Shown here: positions 35,011 through 45,879 of the stretch, one piece after another
Layout of the letters: every line of letters starts with the position of its first letter
How positions within the stretch are numbered: position 1 is the first letter of the stretch
NCBI GenBank assembly: GCA_025174535.1
Contig: JALBUN010000012.1
Coordinates: 868,001-932,000 of the forward strand
Source: Cantharellus purpuraceus
Taxonomy: Eukaryota > Basidiomycota > Agaricomycetes > Cantharellales > Hydnaceae
Reading direction: 5' to 3'
Length of the DNA: 64,000 bases
Program-made: the position numbers and the translations under genes
The notes under the pieces: model-generated
Told to the model about the DNA's origin: nothing
Seen by the model: the letters and a program-made list of their open reading frames with translations, nothing else
The model's database searches: none

Positions 35011-35680
35011 CTACTTGCTCGCAACAGCATGCTGCAATGCCTCGTAAACTTCCGCCTCGATACGCGCCTCAACCTTGTCCACTTCCGAGCCGTTTCCAGC
35101 GGCAACCTTTTGCGCCTCCGCTAGGTTCGTACGGATCGCCTAAAAAAAGAGCAATTCTGTAAAGGTGTCTAGAATGTACGAATGAACAGTGAGTGACCTC
35201 CGGAGAAAACTCTTCCAAGGGAGCCGCTTCAACCACATTAATCGTCAGCTTGTTGTTCGGGTGGACAGTTGCAAACCCTCCACTAGCTGTCAAGGGAAAA
35301 ACAGTGTCAATATAATCATCTAGATAGTACATCATCTTCATGCACACCAAACCACTTCTTCGAGCCGCTGCCCGACTCTATGACTTCTATTACACCCGGT
35401 CGAAGGGGCTCAATAGAAGGTACGTGGTTGGCAAGAATACCCATATCTCCCGTTTGCGCCGCAATGTTTACTTGAACTACATCCGTGGAGTCGAAGAGTG
35501 ACTAGATGCGTGAGGTCAGTCCAGTGGGTTTGCGGTGGAAACTATTCGCGCCATTACTTGGTGAGGAATTACCATAGAGAACTTGATCTTATCAGTGGCT
35601 TCAGCATATCCCCGTCGACCCAGAGTAAGTTTTGCTGCTGCACGTCGAGACGCAGAGCTTACAAGTCGCAACGCAGCCAT
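35011..35680 (-). CDS. ATP16: Mitochondrial F1-ATP synthase delta subunit
   Basis: This subunit (bacterial epsilon homologue) sits in the central stalk of F1 with gamma and epsilon. Four exons: 35680-35558, 35501-35348, 35286-35198 and 35139-35011 (164 aa). The start MAALRLVSSASRRAAAKLTL is a typical presequence rich in Arg/Ser/Ala, followed by YAEATDKIKFSMVIPHQSLF, the beta-sandwich signature VQVNIAAQTGDMGILANHVP, SIEPLRPGVIEVIE, ASGGFATVHPNNKLTINVVE, and the C-terminal helical hairpin (AIRTNLAEAQKVAAG, VDKVEARIEAEVYEALQHAV). All junctions keep frame and the length fits the family. Divergent from ATG6 over 72 bp. Confidence 0.95.
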
Positions 35681-35752
35681 GGTATATGGAAACAGTAGCT
35701 TGATGGCGGCGCCCACAAGTACAAACATCTGCTGCTAGACGGCCTCCTCACC
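35681..35752. promoter_or_regulatory. 72-bp head-to-head spacer ATP16 / ATG6
   Basis: Only 72 bp separate the two ATGs, so transcription start sites and probably 5' UTRs overlap or promoter elements sit inside the coding regions. No TATA element is obvious. Confidence 0.6.
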
Positions 35753-37450
35753 ATGAACTCAACCGTTTGTACCCAATGCAAACAGCCATTGTTTTTGGAT
35801 TCATCCTTAGTTGATCTTGCGCCATCTGCCTATGATATGATTGCAGGATCTCTACCTCCTTCCCATCACCAAATGAGTCCCACTGAGGCTGAGAAGTTGG
35901 CCCAACTTCCAGCCCCCAGTTCTGTTAAAACGGTGTGGCAGAGTTCTTCTCAGTCCACCTCCGATACCCCCTCTTCGCGTACTCAAGCTGCACCACGTGT
36001 TCCAGGGATTCAGGTCCCCGGAGAGTCTTTTGTATTGCTGCAGGATAGCGTCGTTCACAACATACCTTCACCGCCTAATATATCACCGTCGAGGCAGCAA
36101 AAGTCGTCATTCTCTTCTCGAAATCGCATCACACCAATGCTTAGCACCTCGAATAAACGCAGCAGCACATCTTTGAACCAACAACACCAGCCATCGACTC
36201 CTACTCCAGCGCCACCTAGCCCTTCACCTTTATCACACCATCTAGAGTCAACCGCACGCCTCTTCAAATTACTATCGAGTCGCACTGATCTTGATCACCC
36301 TCTCTGTGCTGAGTGTACACATCTTTTGATTGCTACTCTTAGCAAACAGCTCGAGGAGACGAAGAAGGAGCGTGATGGATACATTGCATTCGAGAAAGAG
36401 ATTAGAAAAGAGAAGGAAAGAGAACGAGATGGTGCTACCCCGGAGGCTATTGAAAGGAAGATCCAAAGATTAAAAGAAGATGAAAGGACCGCTGTCGAAG
36501 AGCTGAAGGCTGCTGAATCGGAGCGAGAGAGGTTGAACAGTGAGTTGCAGGTCTTGGAACGCGAAGAAACAGAACTGGAAGAGGAGGAGGCAGGGTTAGT
36601 GTGTTTGTGGTGTATGTATTCGAATGGGCACTTATTGAAATATCCAGATTCTGGCGAATGCACAATGGAAACCTTTTGTCCTCTGCAGAACAAACTTCGC
36701 AATTGCGTTCTCTCAGAGCTGCCTACGCAGCGGATTCGCAGACTTTAGAGAAGCTGGAGCGGACGAACGTCTATTATGACGCATTCTGCATAGGGAACGT
36801 TGGCGTTTTCGGAACTATTAATGGTCTTCGTCTCGGGAGAGCTGGTGGTGTTGCGGTTTGGCAATCAATTTCTCAATTTTCTATCACTTCTAATGTATGC
36901 TTTGAGTAGGTCGAATGGTCAGAGATAAATGCTGCATGGGGTCAATGTACCTTACTCTTATATACGCTCGCTAGGAAGCTGGATGTGGCGTTTGAAAAGT
37001 GAGATACAGTTCCCTTCTGCTATTTACGATCTAACATCATTATAGTTACCGGCCTGTTCCGATGGGGTCTTTTTCACGCATGGAGAAGATATCTGGTAGT
37101 GACAAGGCCATGTATGAGTTATATGGCTCTGGTGATCTCCACATCGGTCGAATCTTGCACAATCGTCGGTTTGACTTTGGCATGGTTGCCTATCTGGATT
37201 GCCTGCGGCAACTTATTGAACATGCCAAGATACATTATCCAAGTGCTGACTTCCCACATCCGTGAGTGCAAAACACATCTCATCGAGTCTGTGTTCATGT
37301 GGGGGCATTAGCATTGTTAAGGACAAAATTGGCGACGTCTCAATTAAGCTACAGTTCAGCCAAGAAGAGAGCTGGACTAGAGCATTGCGCCATGTCTTAC
37401 TTGCTCTGAAGCTACTTCTGAAGTCGGTCACCAACTCGAATCCTGGATAA
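35753..37450 (+). CDS. ATG6: Autophagy protein Atg6 / Beclin-1 (Vps30)
   Basis: A subunit of the class III PI3-kinase complexes for autophagy and vacuolar sorting. Exons: 35753-36594, 36648-36855, 36910-36998, 37046-37261 and 37312-37450. The N-terminus has [20 protein letters not shown], and a second Cys pair ([11 protein letters not shown]) starts the core. A coiled coil spans about residues 200-280 ([20 protein letters not shown] and following Glu/Lys/Arg-rich repeats). The C-terminal evolutionarily conserved domain contains [80 protein letters not shown], and [19 protein letters not shown]. Exon phases all agree. Pro/Ser-rich sequence fills the N-terminal region, where partners bind. Confidence 0.95.
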
Positions 37451-37580
37451 AAATTCATGTTGAAGCACGCGGAGATATTCTTTATTTCTAATAAATGGCC
37501 AACAGAGCAATAGATCAGAAGCCATCAAGGTTACAACTATTCGGACATCTATGGTGGGATCCTACAGCTTTGTTGGAGAT

Positions 37581-40489
37581 TACAGTCCATTCGGAAGTTC
37601 AGGCTCATCGTGTGGAAGCAGGTCTGGGACAGTCAGGACTCCACGTTCTCTAATAAAAGATTCTGAATAGTGTTAGATACACAAGCTGAGTTGACGTACA
37701 TTTCATCAACCGCTTTGAGCAAGTCATAATTTATCTTGTCACTAACAACCGAATCGAATTTGTAGTCAGGGTGAGAGCGGATGAACATCCGCATCCAGGT
37801 CGCAGTGGTGATCAGTGAGCCTGATATCAGGGATATCAATGGAAGATCCACGCTTAGCGAAAGACACGCCTCACCGTCAGCTCTACGCTTGATCAGGTTT
37901 AGGTACTTCCGAAGCCTTTCTTTCGTAGCGAATTCAACGTTGAGTGAGTTCAAGTAGGCGTTGATAACACCCATGAGACCTGGAAAGTCCGCACCCTAGT
38001 GGATTAAGGGTGAAAAAGCGTTTGATTCGATGTTTCAAACTGAGAAGTACCTTGCCATTGATAATCTCATTGATTGTCATTTCTTCGTACTCTTCTTCGA
38101 CTGGCATTCTCTCCAAGGTTATGGGCGGCTCGACATCGGGATAACAGTTCCTGAGTGCATTCTCTTTCCCCAACGGACCCGCGAGTGGGAAGGATGCACC
38201 ATTAACCTTGGCTTCGCCACAAGGACTGGGCGATGCAGCTGCTTGCGCCTCCTTGCACGGTGTTGGTTGCAGGGTTGCGTCCGCCTCAGTGTGAGGACCG
38301 TCATGCCTGTCACCGGAGGGAGCAAAAGTCGGCTCTGTGCAAGGAAAATCTTCTCTGTGTCCAGCTGGAAACACGTCTCTTCGGAAATAAAATTTCTGCT
38401 GGTGTACGGCGTCTCTTTTCTGAGCTCGATTCATATTCTCATCGACCTTAGATTCGATCTTAAACATACGTAACCTAACAGTGAATAACACCACAAACCT
38501 TTGATATTGGGATGTAGAAATTCAACCCCAAGCGCAAGATGGCTCGCGACAACAACACGATGAATACAGAAAACGCGGCGTTTTCAAAATCGGTGATTTG
38601 CACCTCCATGCTTCGGAACTCGACGCGCCATCCAATAGATGAATTTGGCGGTGGTGGTTTAAAGCGTAGCGTTTGCCAATTTGTGGACTGTATGTTCTGC
38701 AAGGTAAATAAAACGAGGATCAATAATTCCAGGGGTCAATCACAACGTTCGAGGAACTGACTTCGAAATGGTCTGAGCTAACACTATCGTCTTGGTCAAT
38801 CATCTCACTAAACACAACAAGAGGATCTCTTATAAATAAATGTGCGATGTGCTTGGCCAACAAATCGTCTATGCCTGTAGGGAACTCCGGGGTCAGGACA
38901 CTTTGAACAAAATCCAACTAACAGCTAATGCATACCATGCTTACGCAGTCTGTCGTAAATTGCTTCATCGTAAGGGAATGGGTTATCATTGTACTCAGGC
39001 CTGTTCCTCCAGTCTTGTGATAGGTACGAATCAACACTATCATAACGAGATTTTGGGATACGGAACCTGCTTTCTTTGAGCGGCTGCTCAATTGATCGAG
39101 ATTATCATGTCTGAAATTACAGAATTCAGAGGGAGGACAATCAATTACCTTTAGGCCTCTTTCCTCTTCGGTGCGGTCGTCAACGCTACCCGCTATGACG
39201 TTCCAGCGACAGTCGACGTCAGAGAGGTAGCCACGCCAGGCCGGGCTGGCAGCTGTCAAGGCCAGCTAAAAGACAACTTTGGTAAGAAGGCAGTACATGG
39301 TGAATAAAGGCACTAATTTTTACCATTATTGGGCCGATAGGGACAAACGCGTCGTAGAGCCTTCTTGCTTCAGAGACATTGCAGGCTTGGAACGTCAGCT
39401 GTAAACAACAACAGCCCATGCCGAACCCCATGGCATCCAAATAAATGTGATCTTGGAGCGCAGCGCCATTCTTTGCCTCTGTGTAAAGCCAATCCTTGAA
39501 CACGATCGATCACACATGTGTAAATCGTCGCGCTAACCTGGATCTTCTGCATACACATCACGGTCCCAGGGAGTCGTTGGATCCACAAATGGGCGTAATG
39601 TCCTCTCATCAAAGAATATGGGTAAGTTGATAGCCACCTTTGAACCCCGCCTCATCCGAATGTTTGCCGTCAGGGTGCTGGTAGATCATTATTAACTGGG
39701 TTGAGAAGAAGTATATTTACATACGGAAAACGTGCATGCGGATTGGTAATTTCCTGGGGAAGAAACAAGCTATGACTTGCAACTGCGTCCACGGGGTTGA
39801 AATAGGGATCGGTAAAAATACCAGGCGCACCAAGGCGCGGGAATGAGGTGATCGTCAGAGGGACTTCATTAGCATTGAGGTATCGTCGTGCTAACTTCCG
39901 TCTACAGGAGGCACGATAGTGTTTTTACAAGCAGGTCTATGTTCAGCAAAGGCAGGAAAGGTAAAATATGAATTAATTACCGATAACGCATGTCCCTCTC
40001 AACAGAAAGGAGGTCTGGCAATGATCCTGTGTATGGAGCTCCGGGTGTAGCTTCCAGCATATAACGACCATACTCCGGATGGAAAACGGGGACAGCGCCG
40101 CTGATGACGATGTTAAGCGTCCAATAGCACGACCCAAACGCACCAGAACTCACATTCCATCGGGATCTTGCGAAAAGTTCTGAAGATCTGCTACTACGTT
40201 GGCCAATTTTTGCAATATTTCGGCCTGTCGTAATGATAGACGTGCGCTCTTCTCCTGATCATTGAAAGACACAACCATGTATTCAACCTGACGAAGAATC
40301 AGTGACGAGACCATATGCTGAGAGTTAAAAAGGATGCACCTCATCTCCCCAGAGCAATTCGTCGCCCTGCCTGTCCTTCAGCCTGTCCCATATATGTAGG
40401 AATTGGGTAATGCCATGGTCCCTAACATGGTCTGCATACTTCTTTCCCTCGTTCCAAGCGAGAGGGGTCCCCAGCGAAAGTAATCCCAT
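37581..40489 (-). CDS. GSH1: Glutamate-cysteine ligase catalytic subunit
   Basis: The first and rate-limiting enzyme of glutathione synthesis, ligating Glu and Cys with ATP. Start at 40489 ([20 protein letters not shown]) with [18 protein letters not shown], the universal N-terminal motif of eukaryotic GCS. Further motifs along the minus strand: [97 protein letters not shown] (about 38650), and near the end [37 protein letters not shown], stopping at 37581. Many introns of about 50-60 bp interrupt it. The final intron must be removed to obtain [19 protein letters not shown] instead of the unspliced tail that stops at 37633. A small spliced ORF ends only 21 bp before its ATG. Confidence 0.93.
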
Positions 40490-40510
40490 GGCAAGATGGC
40501 GTCAGCGGGA

Positions 40511-40911
40511 CTAATCGGCCGATCGGGTCCCTGTTAAAAACACTTGGAACTTGTGGCTTTGTAAGAAAGAGATGCAAGCTGCTGAGCAATCTTCTCCTGA
40601 TGGGGCAATAACAAGTTCCTCTTTCCATAGTACGGGCATCGTAAGCACATAGGAACGATGCACAAGCGCTGATATAGCTCCAGTCGATGACGAAAGAACT
40701 TCGCCCTGGATTACACATGGTATGTTAGATCTGCTTACAGCCCCAACAAACTTCGAAGTGAGAATTTTGGCAGCAACCTATTAGAAGTGGGTTCGTGCGT
40801 CACGTTCATGTCTCTCAGCGCTGACTTGGGTACAATTTTAACGTCTTCTATCGCAGTAGAAGTTAGAACACTGAAGGCAGTTGACCCTGAACTGCTGCCA
40901 CTAGTAGCCAT
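40511..40911 (-). CDS. Small spliced ORF directly upstream of GSH1, 114 aa
   Basis: From ATG 40911 the frame codes MATSGSSSGSTAFSVLTSTA and IEDVKI. A 56-bp intron (40833-40778, GTACCC donor, TAATAG acceptor) joins it to VAAKILTSKFVGAVSRSNIP, then an 88-codon exon with QGEVLSSSTGAISALVHRSY and a C-terminus FQVFLT, stopping at 40511. Both exons are stop-free and in phase, and the codon content looks protein-like. It ends 21 bp before the GSH1 ATG on the same strand, so it may be an independent small gene with overlapping untranslated regions, or an upstream ORF in the GSH1 transcript. No family is recognised. The alternative minus-strand frame across 40422-40718 has a less protein-like composition and crosses the GSH1 start. 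Confidence 0.45.
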
Positions 40912-41861
40912 GTCGTTCCAAGTATGGAGTAGCTAGTGGTTATCAGAGTTTGCAATGGAAGTTATACTAGTAGGTTGTGAGGTTGATCATGGAGGCTTCT
41001 CGGTTGCTCCTTATCGTGAGAGCCTTAAGGCTCTCAGGTCAAGATCTTCTGGCCACTGTAGATGCTCCTTATGGTGCGGTTCCAGTCACCCATTTCCTCT
41101 GCTGCTGATGTGACCAGGAATAGAAGCGGGGATGGTCTGACATGTGCTCTTGCCAGTGATTTTCATCATGGGCTATCAATGGCTGTGTTGTTATCACACA
41201 AGCTGGAAGTGGATTCAGGGAGAAAAAGAAGCAGACCCGCCCGCCCTGCGGCATATGGTGAGTAGTGCCTGATGCTATCCGAATAATTTCTTTTAGAGGA
41301 GGTCGACGTTTGCAACAGTTCCAATTATATATAGGCTTGTCTTGTTGCTGCCCAATGCCCACGGCTGGGATTGGCCGGTCCCGTCGCCTCCAGGTCGCTT
41401 TTAGATTATTCACCGACTATATTTGTATCAACTGTTGACTCGTGTCTAACTCACAGCCCTCTCCGACGCTGCTTCTCGCGCATTTGTTGTGCAGTGCTTT
41501 ATATTTTCAGACGTCTGATGCACATAGCTCGTGTATCCTCCCCTGGGCCATTCTAGCTCCAAGTATGTGTCACATCAACTTCCGGTAGCTAACTGTTTGC
41601 TGACATGCTGCTTGGCAGAAGTGTAAACCATGTGTGTTAGGTTCTGTATGAGATAGCTGTCGACTGTCAAAGCGAACGCGTCTCGTCACGTGACTCACAA
41701 CGGATTCCGGGGGCATCTCTGCCGTTGCCCTTCTATATGCCAATCACCAACCAAATGGATGAATCGTTCAGTTGATGAGCAGCCTTAGAGCGCTAGTATT
41801 TCCCAGCGCTCATCGGTTTTGCTCCCACTATCGCTAGCTCTGGCCCAGCTCTGGCTCTCGT
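40912..41861. other. Intergenic, divergent promoters
   Basis: About 950 bp between the small ORF upstream of GSH1 and the membrane-protein gene at 41862. It contains a 20-bp perfect palindrome at 41017-41036 and a TCACGTGAC E-box-like motif near 41687. The short frames are not supported. Confidence 0.35.
41017..41036. repeat. 20-bp perfect palindrome
   Basis: The half-site TGAGAGCCTT is followed directly by its reverse complement, forming a perfect dyad in the region upstream of the GSH1 locus. It could be a dimeric regulator site or chance. Confidence 0.6.
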
Positions 41862-42877
41862 ATGACGCTCGTCCCTTCAATGAGGTCGCGTAGCACCGTG
41901 CAGGAACACACGAGAGCCGTTGGCTTTGCGTAAGTTGATGCCAAAGGTTACCCCTGTGGATCAATTTGACCCCACCCCCTTCACTTTACAGCGTGCGGAT
42001 CGCCGCGTCGTCTCGAGGCGACGTCGTGGATAGTACAGCTCTTCGGCATGTTCACCTTGCCTCCCGCTCTTCTGTATCTGTGAGCCATAGGTACGCAATT
42101 GTGTTGAAGAAGCTGATGCCACAATTACTGATGTCGACGACGTGTAGAACTCTTGTATTGGCCAGCGTGTTCGGCTCTGTTGGATTTGTCGCACTAGTTG
42201 TTTTGGTATGCCTGCTGGTTTGGTATTGGAAGGATCGTAGAGACACTTCTGAAGACATGATACTTGAACGGCCCACACACACTTTACAAGATTCACAAGT
42301 CTCGTCCATCTATCAAGTCTGTAGTTGTCAATTTTGACCGATCATCCCTAATTGTTCGCTCACTTCCATATCCTGTTTACAGAATGCTGCGTTCTCCGCG
42401 CCGATCCAAAATTCTGCGGTATTCATTCCTGCGCCTGAGACGTCGAACTCTCCGGAACGAGCCTATATCCCCGACCACCCCTATGCCAAATCTTACACTC
42501 GCCATTCTATTCCCCCTACTCCTCCACCAGAGCACGTTACAGATTTACTAGCGCAGCCCCCGCGACTTCCTCCGCTAATCATGCCCCACCCATATACCCA
42601 GACTAGTCAGCAGCGGGACGAGCGTGTCGCCTCAGTACAACCTAGTACAGTCTACGAGTCCTTCATGAGCCGCGAGTCAGGGGCCCCGACACCTGAACCA
42701 CAGGTCGAACCCATGGAGCCTAGCCCACTGGCAAGCACAGTAGGCGGTGCCCTGAGTCATCATGTCGCGCAGTTTGATACTGCGCTTTCAACGACGCTTT
42801 CCGAAGAGATGCCGTCTAGTATGTCGGCGTCATCTTCTGTACCGTTGCGACCTGGTGGTAAGCAGCCCCGCCGGTGA
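41862..42877 (+). CDS. Single-pass membrane protein, 276 aa
   Basis: Four exons: 41862-41929, 41992-42090, 42148-42316 and 42383-42877, with phases that fit exactly. An N-terminal segment (MTLVPSMRSRSTVQEHTRAV, then ASSRGDVVDSTALRHVHLAS) precedes one strong transmembrane helix (LVLASVFGSVGFVALVVLVC, LLVWYW) and a basic stop-transfer KDRR. The cytoplasmic tail is Pro/Ser-rich (IPPTPPPEHVTDLLAQPPRL; SGAPTPEPQVEPMEPSP). The topology and Pro/Ser tail resemble the protein at 7981-9975, but the ectodomain is short and lacks the Cys pairs. No classical signal peptide is evident, so a type III or tail-oriented topology is possible. The function is unknown. Confidence 0.65.
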
Positions 42878-43369
42878 CATATACTGGTGTAATATTTTCA
42901 TAGACACATGACGCATTCATTCGCATTGTTTGGCGTGTATTCCTATCCTGCATGGACCAGTATCTCTCGTGTTATGTCTCCCGTAATTTACTTATTGCAG
43001 ACCCCGCGAGACATCGGAAGTCTCGAAATAGAAAGCGTGCTTGAAGAAGCGCTCTTAGGGGAGGGTGTATAAGGTTGGCGTCAGTTTTGCAAATAGTTTC
43101 AATGATATGTAATGACGTTCAGTCTTCCGTTCGAGCATACTCCGTCTTACTGCTGGCAATCTAGAAGAGATTGAAAATCAAAATGTAATCGCATTCAAAA
43201 TACGGCTTCTGTCAAAATCAATAACGCCGCATATCAAAGCTACAATATATTCAACACTATTAAGCACATTATCTACATAGTAGAACAACAATGGTTACGT
43301 CCCCAACATGATTCAAACAAGAAGATTCGAAAAAAATAGGTAACCTTGAATAATATTAAACGAACGCCA
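42878..43369. other. Convergent intergenic region
   Basis: 492 bp between the membrane-protein gene and the 3' end of the acyl-CoA ligase gene. AT-rich from 43150 to 43370, compatible with terminators. No coding signal. Confidence 0.35.
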
Positions 43370-45457
43370 TCAGAGCCTCGCCCGCTCTACGGCAAGGTCC
43401 TGGAACTCTAACTTCGCGCGCTCACGAAGTTCGCGGCGCAGGATCTTTCCCGAGGGACTTTTGGGGATCGAGTCACAGAAGATCACACCCCCCGTCAGCC
43501 GTTTGTAAGGTGCCATGCGCCTACTGACGAAGTTCTTAATATCGGTGTCTTTGACACCTGTGCGGGAGGGCACAACGTATGCACGAGGATATTCTTGGGC
43601 GTTTCTGTGCGGGACGTAAGCCGAGATGACGTGTAGAAGGAAAGGCTAGAACGTACACAGAAATACCGATCACAGCGGCGTCAGCCACGTCCTCGGACTT
43701 GAGAAGAAGGTCTTCGAGCTCCGCAGGCGCCACCTGGAAGCCATTCACTTTTATCAACTCCTATTACCAGAATTAATCATAGCGGAGGAGATAAGCAAGT
43801 GCGATACAGGCGCACCTTCTCTCGATCCACAATGTAGAACACGCCATTCGACTCAATGTAGCCTACATCACCTGTGTGCAACCATCCATCTGGCGTGATA
43901 GTGTTTCGTGTCGCTTTCGGGTTGCGCCAGTAGCCGCTGAAGACATTTGGGCCTCGGACAAGGAATTCACCACGCTCGCCAAAGCCGACTTCGCGGCCGT
44001 CGCTCTTGACGACTTTGGCTTCGACGTTGGGGCACAATTTCCCAACGCCAGTGGAGCATGGGTCATCCATTGTCCACCATGTGGCAGCCATGGTAGCTTC
44101 GCTTTGGCCTAAGTGGGGCTATGAGTTGCAGAAGTGTCAGAGGGTATCAATATGGCTTACCCCATGCCTGTCGAATCTTGACGGCACCGGACGGGTTGAT
44201 GGCCAACTCAGCCTCAGCAGCTAACTTCTCCCCTAGCGGCGCCCCCCCTGCGAGAACATATTTTACAGAGGAAAGATCGTACTTCTTGACCACCGGCGAC
44301 TTAGCAAGCAGCACAGCAATAGGTGGAACAAAGGAAAGTGAGGATACGCCGTATTTTTGGATGGTTGTAAGGTACTTTTCCAAATCGAATTTTGGCATGA
44401 CATAGCATGTGTCACCCGTCTTGACAGAACGAATCAGATGGTGCTGTTGGCCGACTGAGACGTGAATATGTCAGCGCCGAAAATTGAACCGAATAAATCA
44501 CTGACAGCCATGATAAAATGGAAGGAAGCAAATGAATGTTTCTGGCCAGACGCGCCCGCCATTCGCCTCTATTCGGCGGCTCCCCACATCTCGCAGAGCT
44601 AGCATCTGCTCGGTGTGTGAAACGATATTCCGATGAGAGATCATACATCCTTTAGGGAGGCCGGTGGTTCCACTGCTGTAATTAAGGGTGACAATGCTAT
44701 AAATAGCCGGGGTGCAATGTTAGATGTCTGTTACGTCACAAATTGAATAGAAAGAATCACGTCTGAGAGACCTGTTCCAGGGTGGTCATACGCTTCCATT
44801 GCAGTTCTCCGTAGTTCAGTAGATCGTGGAAAGTAGAGAAGCCTGGAACGCTGCGGTTCTCGAAAAGAAAAATGTTCTCGGAGGGGATCCCAGCCTTGAG
44901 GGCGCAGGAGCGAACGAGGGGATAGGTGTCCTGAGATGCGAAGGCGGCTTTGGCCCCTGAATTGGACAACTGATGCATAAGCTCTGCATATAAATGGTCA
45001 ACCTGGAAACATCTTGATCAGGGGTGCGGGCCTACCAAATTCCCCGTACGCCGGGTTAGCACCAGTGAAGATCGCGCCTGCACAGGTGGCGCCGAGGTAG
45101 AAGGCGGGGTAGTGGATCTGCAGATGACGTCGGCAGCTGCGATGCCAGCATACAACAGACGACGAACCGAGTTGGAAGAACTAATCAAGACGACATCGCC
45201 TTCACAGATGCCAGCACGGTCTCGGAGACCCCTGGCAAGGCGTTTGGCAATCGATCGAAGCTGCAAGCCCGTGAGGAACCGGGAGGGATCCGCTGCGTCA
45301 ACAAAGACGGGTTTGCGAAGATCATAGGTTGGCTTGTCTAGAAAGGGCGGACGATGAGAATAGAGCGAGGGAAGAGATTGGACAAGGACATGCCAAAGAG
45401 CCAGGAAAGAAGGTCGACGTTTGGGATGGGAATGGAGTACTCTGCTTTGAAGATCAT
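43370..45457 (-). CDS. 4-coumarate-CoA ligase-like AMP-binding enzyme
   Basis: An ANL-superfamily acyl-CoA synthetase that activates a carboxylate to acyl-AMP and then acyl-CoA. Start at 45457 ([20 protein letters not shown]). A GC-AG intron (45393-45338) gives [20 protein letters not shown]. Then follow [49 protein letters not shown], the P-loop [88 protein letters not shown], and the C-terminal catalytic Lys motif [20 protein letters not shown]. The protein ends in ERARL, an unclear peroxisomal signal (not a strict SKL-type). Core motifs are intact, so it should be active. Fungal 4CL-like enzymes often act on medium-chain or aromatic acids; the substrate is not predictable. Confidence 0.9.
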
Positions 45458-45879
45458 GGTATGGAGCGGGGGGGAGAGGGAGGGAGAGAGCTTCCAGGAA
45501 GCATGGGAAGGAGGGGCAGATAAATAGTCTGAGAGAGGGTTCGCCAAAAGAGGCGAGCAGGGACTCAAGAGTCCGACGGGCGAAGCTTCGATAGATATTC
45601 ACGTCAGGCGATTGTCAAAGGAACAAAGGGGTCATTCCGCTATTCGGCACAGAGCTAGGCTAGAAACCAAGTACATAATACAAGGCAAACAAACAGCTCT
45701 TTATCAGAAGTCTCTCCCTTGGCGAGCCTTCCAATTAGAGAACTTGCCCAATACGGCTTAGCCTATCAGTTTGCCGGTGTGAAAGGACCCTCCTCGGCAC
45801 AGGCACACATACTAACCCTCTTCAGCCCACCCCGCGCATCCTCTATCCAGGCAGAACACCCTTTCCTAAAATGGCATCC
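45458..45879. other. Intergenic, ligase promoter
   Basis: 422 bp between the ligase ATG and the TOP1 stop. It includes a purine-rich tract (GGGGGGAGAGGGAGGGAGAG at 45470-45489). No gene is supported. Confidence 0.35.

Noticed and set aside
40422..40718. 98-codon minus-strand ORF overlapping the GSH1 start
   Set aside because: Wrong frame relative to both GSH1 and the spliced 114-aa ORF; composition not protein-like.
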